64,000 nucleotides of DNA from the NCBI RefSeq assembly GCF_002362315.1, contig NZ_MTZV01000006.1:372001-436000 (forward strand). The letters are read 5' to 3'. This document shows positions 24,147 through 33,192 of the stretch, one piece after another. The notes beneath the pieces were generated by a model. That model did no database searches. It was given only the letters and a program-made list of their open reading frames with translations, and was not told the origin of the DNA. The DNA comes from Paraburkholderia acidicola (GTDB taxonomy: Bacteria > Pseudomonadota > Gammaproteobacteria > Burkholderiales > Burkholderiaceae). Position numbers and translations under genes: made by a program. Position 1 is the first letter of the stretch. The number at the start of each line of letters is the position of its first letter.

Positions 24147-26750
24147 TTATTGCGCGTGTGAAGAAGTCGTGGCAGTTGCGCCGCTCGCTGCGGACGTGCC
24201 CGATGCGCTCGATGCTGCAGCAGCAGCCCGCGGCGGCGCATTTTTCACATAGCGGTCGAACCAGCGCTCCATTTCATACACGAGTTGCTCGTTCGATTCG
24301 AGCGCCGAATACCAGTGCGGTTCGTGCGGCAGCATCACCAGCCGTGTCGTCCCGCCGTTGCCACGCAGTGCTTCGTACAGCAGCGTGGACTGCAGCGGCG
24401 TAGTGCCCGGATTGGCATCATCCATGCCGTGCACGATCAGCAGCGGCGTCTTCAACTGATCGGCGTAGAAGAACGGCGACACCTTCAGATAAACGTCTTG
24501 CGCCTGCCATACCGAGCGTCGTTCGTTCTGGAAGCCGAACGGCGTGAGCGTCTTGTTGTACGAGCCGCTCGTTGCCACACCGGCACGGAACAGATTCGAA
24601 TGCGCCAGCAGATTGGCAGTCATTAGCGCGCCGTGGCTATGACCTGTCACGCCGATGCGGTCCGGATCGACGACGCCAAGCCGCACGGCCTCGTCGACCG
24701 CCGCCTGGGCGTCGGCGACGAGCTGCTCGTTGTAGGTGTCGTAGGCGTGCTTCGGGTCGCCGATGACCGGGAACGACACGTTATCGATAATCGCGTAACC
24801 GGCCAGCAGCATCAGCCGGTAGTTCTTCAGGCGCGTGAACGTCTGCTCGGACCCGCTCACCTGGCCGGCTGTTGCCGCATCGGCATAGTCGAGCGGATAG
24901 GCGTACAGGATCGCCGGAACGCGCGTGCCTTCGCGATAACCGGGCGGCGTGTACAGCGTGAACGACAGATCGAGCCCATCGGCGCGCTTGTACTTGACCA
25001 GACGCTTCTTGATCTGGCGCACCACCGGCGTCGGATCGACGAGATGCGTGAGGGCGGTCGTGCTCGACGCGTAGCGTGCTTCACCTGCGGGCGCGTCGAC
25101 CGGGGCGCCGAGTGTGCGCTGGAACAGGTTCGGCGGATCGATCGGCGTCTGGCGCCAGGTCAGGAACGACTGCGTGCCCTGACCGGTGAACGCGACAAAA
25201 TACTCGAGGGCAGTCTTGTCGCTGCGGAACAGGCGTTCTGTTTTAAGTGTCGCGAGGTCGAGCCGGTCGAGGAACGGCCGGTTGCCCACGGGCGATGCGC
25301 CTTGTCCATCGAGAAAGATCGCGCCGTCGTCGACACGGATCACGCGAAAGCCATTCGGTTGCATCCGTGTGACCGGTGTACCGGGATTTGCATATTGCTC
25401 GTCGCTCGACAGATCCCACAGCACACGTTGCGTGATCTGCGGAGCGTCGACGTCGACCATGAACGTGCGCTGCCAGTGACGGTTGTTGTCGTACTCGGAG
25501 AGCAGCGCGAGATTGGGTTGCGAGGTCCAGCCGAAGCCCGCATAGCGTTGATGCAGACGCGTCAGCTCACGCGGCGCGCCATCGAACGGCGCCTTCAGCA
25601 TCATGACCTTGTCGCGCTCGGGCACATCGACGTTCCAGTCGCCACCGTCCAGCGCCTCGGCCCACACCAGCGTAGCGGGGTCGGTCGGCCGCCACGAGAA
25701 GTCACGCGGCCCGAGCGGCACGCCGGAGATCGGCACACGGTCGGCGAGCGGGCGCGACACGATCAGGTGAGTCGCGATCTGTGTGCGGTTCGCAATGTCC
25801 CAGACCGTGTAATGGTGCGGAAAGCGCTCGGCAGTCGTCACGTACGAATACGGCCGGCGGATCGTGGACACCAGCAGGTGCCGCCCGTCCGGCGCCGGTG
25901 CGATGTCATCAAGCAATGCGGGCGACCCGAGCGGCGTGACAGCGGCCGTGCGTGTGTCGACCAGTGCGAGCTGCGAGGTGGCGTAGTAATCGAACAGCGC
26001 TTCGTCGTGGACGTTCCTGAGCGTGTCGCGTGCCTCGTACGTGCTGCTCTGGCCGCGCCGTCCGTCGGATTCCTGGATGCCTGGGCCAACCGATTCATCG
26101 CTGGCAACCGGTGGCGGGCCCTGGTGCGTGGGAATCATCTTGACGAGCAGCGAGGTCTGATCGGGCATCCACGTCAGATCGTCACCGAACATCGGATTCA
26201 ACTGCACGCCGGGAAGGCGGCGCACTGCGCCTGTCTCCCCGTCGCCGACCCACAGGTCGACCGAATGCGCGGTTACGTTTTCGAAGGCGAAGCGCTTGCC
26301 GTCGACGCTCCAACGAGGGCGCGTCGCGCAGACGCCGGGAGGTAGCGCTATCGGCCGCGTGGCGCCGGTTGCGAACGGCACCAGTTCGAAACGGGTCGCG
26401 CACGCGGGGATGCCGTAGCCGCCCGGGGTGTCGTGGCGGCTGCGGTTGGCGGGTTCGACGCGCACGCCGGCAAGCCGCAGGAACGGTGTCGCCACTCGTC
26501 CGATGGACGGATATTCCTGAGCAGTGACGAGCAACGCGCGGTCGGTGTTCGGGCTGACGACTGGTGCCGGCAGCGGTGGCGCAAGCATTACATCGAGAAT
26601 GGCTTTCGATGGCTGGTTATAAGCGGAGGCGGCGGACCTGGCCGGGGCTGTCGTCGACGTTGGGGTTGCCTGGGCGAATGCAGTTTGGGCCGTGAGCGAC
26701 ACTATGAACGCGGCAACAGCGAGACGGGATGTAACGAAGTGAGAGGTCAT
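24147..26750 (-). CDS. Secreted S9-family serine peptidase (glutamyl endopeptidase-like)
   Basis: This 867-residue protein starts with a signal peptide (LAVAAFIVSLTAQTAFA) followed by a long WD/propeller-like N-terminal domain and a C-terminal alpha/beta hydrolase domain of the prolyl oligopeptidase superfamily. The nucleophile motif GHSHGA places Ser705; IVHGMDDANPG supplies the Asp region and LPHEPHWY the catalytic His. The architecture resembles the S9D glutamyl endopeptidases, so cleavage after acidic residues is possible but not certain. A Ser/Ala/Thr-rich tail ends the protein. Upstream in-frame starts at 26777 and 26840 exist; 26750 fits the signal peptide best. Confidence 0.85.
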   Translation of the reverse strand: MTSHFVTSRLAVAAFIVSLTAQTAFAQATPTSTTAPARSAASAYNQPSKAILDVMLAPPLPAPVVSPNTDRALLVTAQEYPSIGRVATPFLRLAGVRVEPANRSRHDTPGGYGIPACATRFELVPFATGATRPIALPPGVCATRPRWSVDGKRFAFENVTAHSVDLWVGDGETGAVRRLPGVQLNPMFGDDLTWMPDQTSLLVKMIPTHQGPPPVASDESVGPGIQESDGRRGQSSTYEARDTLRNVHDEALFDYYATSQLALVDTRTAAVTPLGSPALLDDIAPAPDGRHLLVSTIRRPYSYVTTAERFPHHYTVWDIANRTQIATHLIVSRPLADRVPISGVPLGPRDFSWRPTDPATLVWAEALDGGDWNVDVPERDKVMMLKAPFDGAPRELTRLHQRYAGFGWTSQPNLALLSEYDNNRHWQRTFMVDVDAPQITQRVLWDLSSDEQYANPGTPVTRMQPNGFRVIRVDDGAIFLDGQGASPVGNRPFLDRLDLATLKTERLFRSDKTALEYFVAFTGQGTQSFLTWRQTPIDPPNLFQRTLGAPVDAPAGEARYASSTTALTHLVDPTPVVRQIKKRLVKYKRADGLDLSFTLYTPPGYREGTRVPAILYAYPLDYADAATAGQVSGSEQTFTRLKNYRLMLLAGYAIIDNVSFPVIGDPKHAYDTYNEQLVADAQAAVDEAVRLGVVDPDRIGVTGHSHGALMTANLLAHSNLFRAGVATSGSYNKTLTPFGFQNERRSVWQAQDVYLKVSPFFYADQLKTPLLIVHGMDDANPGTTPLQSTLLYEALRGNGGTTRLVMLPHEPHWYSALESNEQLVYEMERWFDRYVKNAPPRAAAAASSASGTSAASGATATTSSHAQ

Positions 26751-27143
26751 CGTATGCGTGGCAGATTGTGCGGACATCAAGTCTTGGGGCGATGTAACAC
26801 CGCGCAGTATTGCATGTGGCTGGCGCGATGCCTTCAGCACATGTCAAATTCGAAGTCCGGTCGTAGGGGACCGGGCAGAGTGCGCAATATGCCCGGAAAA
26901 CCGGACCTCGTGTTTGCTCGAGGCGATTTTCAGTGTTCGGGAGAGGGATAAAGATAGACGGCGTCAGCAGCGAATCGACGCGTGGCGGTTGCAGTACGGA
27001 GCCGCAGACGATGTCGAGGCTCGATGCGATAGATAGACAGCGCAGGCGCCTATTCGAATGCCCCTACGGATGTCTTTGGCACATTCTGCGTGTCGATATC
27101 AGGCGAGTGAACAGACGTCGCGCTCGCGATAAGCACATGGGCT
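26751..27143. other. Intergenic region upstream of the S9 peptidase
   Basis: About 390 bp separate the peptidase start from the stop of the dehydrogenase on the same strand. It contains one short inverted repeat CCGGTC/GACCGG near 26851-26868. I see no convincing gene, RNA or mobile element, and no clear promoter. Confidence 0.4.
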
Positions 27144-28094
27144 TCAGATCGATTGTGCGGATTCGTCGTGATGTGGTTGAACGACCGGCCGCGCGACATC
27201 GCGCGCATGAGCGTTAGTGCGCGCCTCGATCGCCGTCAGTACCGCCGCCATATCGGCCCCCCCGTGCCCGAGTGCCTGCGTTTCGCGGTACAGCGCGTGA
27301 CAGACATCCAGCAGCGGTGACGCGATACCGGCATCGCGTGCGGCTTCGGCGATCAACCGGTTGTTCTCCAGCACGTTCGAGATCGCAGCCTGAACCGCAA
27401 AATCGCGACCGATAAGCTTCGGTCCTTTTACACGAGACACATCGCTGGCCATCGGACCGGCGTCGAGAATGGCGACGAGCTGCGCCGTGTCGAGCCTGTT
27501 ACGATCGGCGAAATGCACGGCTTCGGCGAGACCGGTCACCATCGAGATCAGATACAGATTGACCGCGAGCTTCATCAGCAGCGCGTTCGGCACGCTGCCG
27601 CAGAGCATCGTTTCGCGGCACATCGGTGCGAGCACCGGACGCACGCGCGCGGTCGTGCCGGTGTCGCCAGCGAGCATCGCGACGAGCTGACCCGCTTCGG
27701 CGGGCTTGCGCGAACCTGACACCGGTGCCTCCGCATAATGGCCGCCCACTGCGCGGATATCGGCTTCGAGCCCGCGCGAAAAACTGGGCGAAGTCGTGCC
27801 CATGTGAACGACGATCCGGTCTTTGACACGCGACGCGAAGTTCGGACCATGACGGTCGAGCACCGCATCGACTGCATCGCCGTCGACCAGCATCAGGAAC
27901 ACGATGTCCGCACGCGCAAATACATCGGCGGCGCTGTCTGCGACTTGCGCGCCGGCCGCGGCGAGCGGCGCCGTTTTCTCCAGCGAACGGTTCCACACCA
28001 GCAGCGGCGTGCCGGCCTTCGCGAGATTCAGCGCCATCGGCTCGCCCATTGCGCCAAGCCCGATGAAGCCGATCGGTCGTGCGGCGTCACTCAT
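27144..28094 (-). CDS. 3-hydroxyisobutyrate dehydrogenase-type NAD(P) oxidoreductase
   Basis: The 316-residue protein belongs to the beta-hydroxyacid dehydrogenase family. It has an N-terminal Rossmann motif GFIGLGAMGEPMALNLAKAG, the substrate-binding APVSGSRKPAEAGQL segment and a catalytic-region Lys in LLMKLAVNLYL. It would oxidise a short 3-hydroxy acid, or act as a tartronate semialdehyde or succinate semialdehyde reductase; substrate cannot be fixed. GGAG precedes the start at 28094. It follows an MFS gene on the same strand and may be co-transcribed with it. Confidence 0.88.
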   Translation of the reverse strand: MSDAARPIGFIGLGAMGEPMALNLAKAGTPLLVWNRSLEKTAPLAAAGAQVADSAADVFARADIVFLMLVDGDAVDAVLDRHGPNFASRVKDRIVVHMGTTSPSFSRGLEADIRAVGGHYAEAPVSGSRKPAEAGQLVAMLAGDTGTTARVRPVLAPMCRETMLCGSVPNALLMKLAVNLYLISMVTGLAEAVHFADRNRLDTAQLVAILDAGPMASDVSRVKGPKLIGRDFAVQAAISNVLENNRLIAEAARDAGIASPLLDVCHALYRETQALGHGGADMAAVLTAIEARTNAHARDVARPVVQPHHDESAQSI

Positions 28095-28165
28095 CTGTTT
28101 ACTCCGTGTGTGTGGTTCAGGTCGAATCAAGGATCCGCGCCGCACGCAGCGAATCGCTGCACGGT

Positions 28166-29425
28166 TCATGCGCGAGCCGGTGCGGCGGGTAAGCGCGGCG
28201 CGTGCGCGGTGGTGTCGTCGATGGGGAAGTGCAGCAGCGCGGCGAACAGTCCGGCGAGTGCGGTGGCGCCCCACACCAGCGAATACGAGCCGGTCGTATC
28301 GAACACGAAGCCACCCGACCACGCACCGAGGAACGAACCCACCTGATGGCTCAGGAAACACACACCGAACAGCGTGCCGAGATGGCGTGTGCCGAACACC
28401 TTGGCGACGAGGCCGCTCGTCAGCGGCACGGTGCCGAGCCACGTGAGACCCATCACGGCCGCGAAGATCACGACCGAGAGCGATGTTTTCGGCAGCAGAA
28501 AGAACGCACCGATCGTGGCGCCGCGAATCAGATACAGCCACCCCAGCACGTACTGCTGGCGGAAGCGCCCACCGAGCCATCCGCAGGCCCAGCTACCCAC
28601 CATGTTGAACAGACCGATCAGCATCAACGCTGTCGCGCCGAGTCCGACCGGCATGTGGCAGAGGAACAGATAGCCGGGCAGGTAAGTAGCAATGAACGCG
28701 AGCTGGAAGCCGCATGTGAAGAAGCCGAGTGTCAGCAGACGGAAACCGCGGTGTCTGCATGCCTGCGCCAGAACCTGGCGCAAAGGGGCAGCGGGCGGTT
28801 CGACGCGTGTGGCGTCGGCGGCTGAACGGCGATCGAGGACGATGCCGAGTGGTGCCGCGGCGAGCATCAGCAGCGCGAGCACGAGCAGCGATAGGGCGAT
28901 GCCCGAGCTTTGCCGGACGCTTTGCGCGAGCGGGATCATCAGGACCTGGCCGAGCGATCCGCCGGCGCTGGCGAGACCCATGGCCAGACTGCGCTTTTCC
29001 GCCGAGGCAGCGCGACCAACCGCCGTCAGCACGACACCGAAGCTCGTACAACTGATGCCGATGCCGACCAGCAAACCGATACCGATCACCAGCATCGCAC
29101 CCGACGGTACGAGTGCCGCGAGCGTGAGGCCGGCTGCGAAGACCGCCGCGCCGAACGCGACGACGCGCGCGCAGCCATAGCGGTCGGCGGCTGCACCGGC
29201 GAACGGTTGCGCGAAGCCCCAGACCAGGTTGTGCAAGGCGATCGCGAGCGCAATCTGCGTGACGGGAATACCGCGGTCATAAGAGAACGGGCCGACGAAC
29301 AACCCGAAGGTCTGCCGGATCCCCATCGCAGCACTGAGAACGAGCGCCGCGGAGATCACGACGAGTGTCACCTGGTATTTCGCGGGTATTGCCGGGATAA
29401 GGTGTCCTTTCCTCACTGTTGCCAT
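28166..29425 (-). CDS. MFS transporter
   Basis: This 419-residue protein has twelve predicted transmembrane helices in two halves, with the MFS loop signature GAAADRYGCARVV after helix 2 and a related LGGRFRQQYVLG in the second half. It resembles the oxalate/formate or monocarboxylate-type MFS permeases (MGIRQTFGLFVGP near the N-terminus), though the substrate is not readable. A strong AGGAGGAAGGGG precedes the start. The LysR gene 123 bp upstream on the same strand and the dehydrogenase downstream suggest a small metabolic unit. Confidence 0.88.
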   Translation of the reverse strand: MATVRKGHLIPAIPAKYQVTLVVISAALVLSAAMGIRQTFGLFVGPFSYDRGIPVTQIALAIALHNLVWGFAQPFAGAAADRYGCARVVAFGAAVFAAGLTLAALVPSGAMLVIGIGLLVGIGISCTSFGVVLTAVGRAASAEKRSLAMGLASAGGSLGQVLMIPLAQSVRQSSGIALSLLVLALLMLAAAPLGIVLDRRSAADATRVEPPAAPLRQVLAQACRHRGFRLLTLGFFTCGFQLAFIATYLPGYLFLCHMPVGLGATALMLIGLFNMVGSWACGWLGGRFRQQYVLGWLYLIRGATIGAFFLLPKTSLSVVIFAAVMGLTWLGTVPLTSGLVAKVFGTRHLGTLFGVCFLSHQVGSFLGAWSGGFVFDTTGSYSLVWGATALAGLFAALLHFPIDDTTAHAPRLPAAPARA

Positions 29426-29548
29426 CGCCCCTTCCTCCTCCGGCCATAGTGGCAGCGGGCGAGCGGGGCGGCAAAGGAAAAGATTTTGATGACAGGTGAG
29501 GGATATTCACCTGTGAGACGCGCGAGTAGCTAACGGGTTACTGCGGGG

Positions 29549-30496
29549 TTACCGCGTTGTCACCGCGCGTGAAACGGCTGCCGTATCGTTTCCGAGCGGA
29601 TCGTTCTCGAAGCGCTCCGCTTCAGCCAGTAGCCATTGCCGGAAATCGAGCAGATCGGGCCGCCGGTCCGCGTGCTCGGCGCTGACAAGCCAATAGACCG
29701 TACCTGCGGCAATCGTCAGTGGGCTGGCTTCGACCAGCGTGCCGGCCGCGAGATCGCGATCGGCGAGCGGCCGCCGGCCCAGCGTGACGCCGAGACCCAT
29801 GATTGCTGCCTCGGTGGCCAACTGGATCGTGTCGACGCGCAGGCCAGCGGTCGGCTCGATGCCCTCTGTGACGGTGCGCTCGAGCCACGCCTGCCAGTCC
29901 TCGCTTGCGGTGCTCACGTGAATCAGCGTCGCGCGGCGTAGGTCGACGTTGCCGTGTTCATCGACGAGGCTGTCGCGATAGGCCGGGCTGCACACCGGCA
30001 CCAGTTGCTCGCCGAACAGCCGGGTCCACGCGGCGCCCGCCACCGGCACCCGGCTCAGGCGGATGGCGAAATCGAAACCATCGACGGGGAAGCCGACCTG
30101 GCGATGTGATGTATCGACGGTGACATCGATATCGGGCCAGCGGCTGCGAAAGTGCGGCAGTCTCGGTAACAGCCAGCGAGACGCAAGGGTCGGCGCACAG
30201 CTGACGGCGATCGCGCGATGCGTCCCGCGCGTGGGCAACCGTTGCGTGCCGGTCGCAATCAGCGAGAACGCTTCCGACACATAAGACAGATAGTCGGCGC
30301 CCGCCGGTGTCAACGACAACCCGCGTGCTTCGCGCACGAACAACTCGACGCCGAGCGCCTCTTCCAGCCCGACAATGCCGTGGCTCACCGCGCTCGGCGT
30401 CACGTTCAACTCCGCTGCGGCGAGCTTGAAACTTTGATGCCGTCCGGCCGCTTCGAAGAAGCGCAGCGACGACAGTGGCGGAAGACGAAGCGGCAT
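29549..30496 (-). CDS. LysR-type transcriptional regulator (GcvA-like)
   Basis: This 315-residue protein has an N-terminal winged helix-turn-helix (LPPLSSLRFFEAAGRHQSF, AAAELNVTPSAVSHGI) and a LysR effector-binding domain with the GcvA/AmpR-type pattern RGTHRAIAVSCAPTLASRWLLPRL. It probably controls the MFS-dehydrogenase pair next to it. The ATG at 30496 with GGAG 7 nt upstream is preferred to a GTG at 30499. Confidence 0.9.
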   Translation of the reverse strand: MPLRLPPLSSLRFFEAAGRHQSFKLAAAELNVTPSAVSHGIVGLEEALGVELFVREARGLSLTPAGADYLSYVSEAFSLIATGTQRLPTRGTHRAIAVSCAPTLASRWLLPRLPHFRSRWPDIDVTVDTSHRQVGFPVDGFDFAIRLSRVPVAGAAWTRLFGEQLVPVCSPAYRDSLVDEHGNVDLRRATLIHVSTASEDWQAWLERTVTEGIEPTAGLRVDTIQLATEAAIMGLGVTLGRRPLADRDLAAGTLVEASPLTIAAGTVYWLVSAEHADRRPDLLDFRQWLLAEAERFENDPLGNDTAAVSRAVTTR

Positions 30497-30673
30497 CACG
30501 CATCTCCGGCAGTGTGCGCAGCGTGGGTCGCGGCGCGGCTGCCTCGCAGATCAAAAAGCGACGCCGTTAGAGGGCGCCATCGGTAAGGACGAAGGGCTGG
30601 TCGCGGTCGACCGGCGCACGGCTGGAGCATACCCGATCGCCTGTGTGCCATATCATGTATCATTTGGAGTTAT

Positions 30674-31138
30674 ATGAATCGCGACAGCCGACTTTCCTCG
30701 ATCCTCCACGTTCTGCTCCATATGGCGCACAGCGATCGCCCGCTGACGTCGGACGAATTGGCCGCCTTTCTCGACACGCATTCCGCGTTTGTGCGGCGCG
30801 AGCTGGCGGGGCTGCGCGAGCTCGGCTACGTGCGCTCGGAGAAGGGGCATGGCGGCGGCTGGACGATATCGTGCGACCTGTCGCGCGTGTCGCTGCGCGA
30901 CATCTTCGATGCGCTCGGCACACCGCAGATCTTCGCCATCGGCGATCGCAACGAGACGCCCACGTGTCTCGTCGAGCAGGCGGTCAACAACGTGCTCGGT
31001 GACGCATTGCGCGAAGCCGAAGCGCTGCTGATGGAGCGTCTGGGCCAGGTGATGGTGGCCGATCTCGCCGCCGAATTCACGCGCCGTCTGAATACGACGC
31101 CTCATTGCTCGAACAGGAATCTCCACGATGAAGACTGA
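30674..31138 (+). CDS. Rrf2 family transcriptional regulator
   Basis: This 154-residue protein has the Rrf2 winged-helix N-terminus (ILHVLLHMAH, SDELAAFLDTHSAFVRRELAGL) followed by the dimerisation region GGGWTISCDLSRVSLRDIFDAL. Iron-sulfur Rrf2 members carry three closely spaced cysteines near residues 90-110; here only C98 is in that region, with C67 and C145 elsewhere, so cluster binding is doubtful. It may sense thiol state or another signal, like CymR/YwnA-type members. TTGGAG gives the ribosome binding site. It overlaps the next gene by 11 bp. Confidence 0.88.
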   Translation: MNRDSRLSSILHVLLHMAHSDRPLTSDELAAFLDTHSAFVRRELAGLRELGYVRSEKGHGGGWTISCDLSRVSLRDIFDALGTPQIFAIGDRNETPTCLVEQAVNNVLGDALREAEALLMERLGQVMVADLAAEFTRRLNTTPHCSNRNLHDED

Positions 31139-32021
31139 AACCTACGATGCGGTGATCGTCGGTGGTAGCTATGCGGGCATGTCCGCGGCGCTGCCGCTTG
31201 CGCGAGCGCGCCGCCGCATTCTGGTGATCGACGGTGGCAAGCGTCGCAACCGTTTCGTCGAAGCGTCGCATGGGTTCCTCGGCCAGGACGGCCGGCATCC
31301 CGCCGATATCGCCGCGGACGCGCGCAAGCAGTTGCTGCGTTATGCAACCGTGCGATGGATCGAGGGCGATGCTGTGCGTGCGTCGGGCGAGTTCGACGCG
31401 TTTCAGGTCGCACTCGAAGACGGTACATCGTATGCGGCGCGCCGGCTGATTCTCGCGACCGGCGTGACCGACGAACTGCCCGACATCGCCGGGCTGGCCG
31501 AGCGCTGGGGCAAGAGCGTTTTCATCTGCCCGTACTGCGACGGCTATGAGTTGAACGAAGGGCGCATCGGCGTTATCGCGACCGGCCCGATGGGCGTGCA
31601 TCAGGCGTTGCTGTTGCCGGACTGGGGCACGACGACCCTGTTTATGAACGGTCACGCGATGCCGGAGCAGGCCGAACGCGATCACCTGGCGGCGCGCGGC
31701 GTGCGGATCGAAACGGGCGTGGTGCGTCAGATCGACGAACGCGCGACGATCGTGCTGGAAGACGGGCGCCGTTTCGAACAGGACGGTATTTTCACAGGGC
31801 CGCGCATCCGTCTTTCAAGCACGCTCGCGGCGCAGCTTGGCTGCGATATCGATGAGAGTGCGTTCGGTGAAATGATTCGCACCGACGGGATGAAGACGAC
31901 CAGCGTCAAGGGCGTCTATGCATGCGGTGACGCTACGCAGGGAGCAAAAAGCGTAGCGATCGCGGTGGGCGACGGTTATATGACCGGTGCGGTGGCGCAT
32001 CGGTCGTTGATCTTTGAGTGA
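31128..32021 (+). CDS. Thioredoxin reductase-like FAD/NAD(P)H flavoprotein
   Basis: The 297-residue protein has an FAD-binding GGSYAGMSAALPLARARR motif, an ATG motif (LILATGVTDELPDI), a redox CPYC pair (C134, C137) in ICPYCDGYE, and a C-terminal YACGDATQGAKSVAIAVGDG FAD block. It is shorter and more divergent than TrxB and belongs to the NAD(P)/FAD-dependent oxidoreductases commonly paired with an Rrf2 regulator. The electron acceptor is unknown. The 11-bp overlap with the Rrf2 gene points to coupled translation and probable autoregulation as a unit. Confidence 0.88.
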   Translation: MKTETYDAVIVGGSYAGMSAALPLARARRRILVIDGGKRRNRFVEASHGFLGQDGRHPADIAADARKQLLRYATVRWIEGDAVRASGEFDAFQVALEDGTSYAARRLILATGVTDELPDIAGLAERWGKSVFICPYCDGYELNEGRIGVIATGPMGVHQALLLPDWGTTTLFMNGHAMPEQAERDHLAARGVRIETGVVRQIDERATIVLEDGRRFEQDGIFTGPRIRLSSTLAAQLGCDIDESAFGEMIRTDGMKTTSVKGVYACGDATQGAKSVAIAVGDGYMTGAVAHRSLIFE

Positions 32022-32071
32022 TCGATGGGGCGTGCTTGCAGCCGCATGTTGCGCCGCGCTCATGCAGTATT

Positions 32072-32105
32072 CCGGTGAACGGGATCGTGATGCCGCGTTC
32101 ACCGG
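32072..32105. terminator. Hairpin between convergent flavoprotein and DUF427 genes
   Basis: Perfect 10-bp arms CCGGTGAACG (32072-32081) and CGTTCACCGG (32096-32105) flank a 14-nt loop. It lies in the 105-bp gap between two convergent genes, so it could act for either strand. No T-tract follows. Confidence 0.5.
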
Positions 32106-32126
32106 GCGCGCGTTGTCGTGCTCCGG

Positions 32127-32501
32127 TCAGACCTTCTGCTCGGTCAATTCGACGCGGTCTGCATAGAACGCGAGATGTCCTTCAATTGCCGCGACGGCTT
32201 CGTACGGCGTTTCGTAGGTCCATACCGCATTGACGCCGCGCTCGCCGATAGCGGCGAGGCTGTAGTACGAGCAGTCGCCCTTGTACGGGCAATAGGTGAG
32301 GTGCTCGGTGCGCACGAGCTGCGACATGTCGACGTCCTTGCGCGGAATGTATTGCACGCCCGGGTAGCTCGCTTCACGCAGCGTCAGCGCGTTCTGCGTA
32401 TCGGCGATCACGCGGCCGGCCACCGATACCACGACGCGGGCCGGATTGGGCTCGATCGTAATCGGGTGATCGGGGCCGGGCTGCTTGACTGGCTTGTTCA
32501 T
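32127..32501 (-). CDS. DUF427 domain protein
   Basis: This 124-residue protein is a typical DUF427 member, with RVVVSVAGRVIADT, YIPRKDVDM, TYCPYKGDCSYYSL and the C-terminal AFYADRV block. The Cys pair in CPYKGDC is conserved in the family, whose biochemical role is unsettled. The start at 32501 is supported by AAGGAG with 8-nt spacing; an upstream start at 32558 lacks support. Confidence 0.9.
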   Translation of the reverse strand: MNKPVKQPGPDHPITIEPNPARVVVSVAGRVIADTQNALTLREASYPGVQYIPRKDVDMSQLVRTEHLTYCPYKGDCSYYSLAAIGERGVNAVWTYETPYEAVAAIEGHLAFYADRVELTEQKV

Positions 32502-33192
32502 GGACGAACTCCTTCGTGTTGCGAGCGTGTTGCTGGGGTGGTGGGTGGCCCGGTGCATTCTTGCTGCCGATGGATTGCCGCAGCGGCATCACGTCATGTC
32601 CGATGTCGTGCGGCGGGCTTCGCTCGGGTCTGAGCAAAGTTTGACAGGTCTGCCGGGATCTCGCTGCGAGTGGCGCATAGGAGCGCCGCGCTGTGTCGTT
32701 GGCGTGTTTGCGGCACTCAAGGGATGAGCATTCACACCTGTATGAAGCCACGAGAAGTCTGGTCGCGCAGTTTCCTCACCATCGTTTCATTGCATTGGAC
32801 GGTGTCGTCACTTGATGGATCGGCGGCAAACCCTGTCTGGTCGATAGAATTATTCCGTACTCGTGTCGTTCTCATATTTGAATATGCCGGGATGGCTTCG
32901 CGGCCTTAGCTATTATTCTGTAATGAAACTGTAGGAATTAACCGTCGGGCCGGATATCAGGGAAGCAGATAATCGTCGCGTGCGGTGGTCGGAAAGGCCG
33001 TATTGAGCGCTACCGGCCATTGTGGACGGGCTTGCTGCCCGATCCCGACACAGCAGCGGTTTCTTGGCTGATATCACAGAGGGTGATTTCGGGGTTAATA
33101 GATTTAACATTCCCTTAGATTTTATCTGTTACGAAACGATGACTGACAGGTAGAATTACAGGATACGAGCGGAAAATAAAGTCAGAGGCGGC
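32502..33192. other. Gene-free region before vgrG, AT-rich in its right part
   Basis: About 690 bp contain no convincing gene. From about 32800 the base composition shifts visibly towards A+T. A 14-bp palindrome CATATTTGAATATG lies at 32873-32886. The last 100 bp hold TA-rich tracts likely to include the vgrG promoter. Fragments in several frames end in stops and resemble no family I can name. This is the left border of the T6SS cassette. Confidence 0.45.

Noticed and set aside
24633..26345. 570-codon plus-strand frame opposite the S9 peptidase
   Set aside because: Arg/Val/Gly-rich shadow of a GC-rich gene with no domain signature; the minus-strand peptidase has a signal peptide and catalytic motifs.
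32940..33120. Possible transposase or gene remnant left of vgrG
   Set aside because: Some frames give protein-like fragments, but I could not match any to an insertion sequence family, and no terminal inverted repeats or target duplications were seen.
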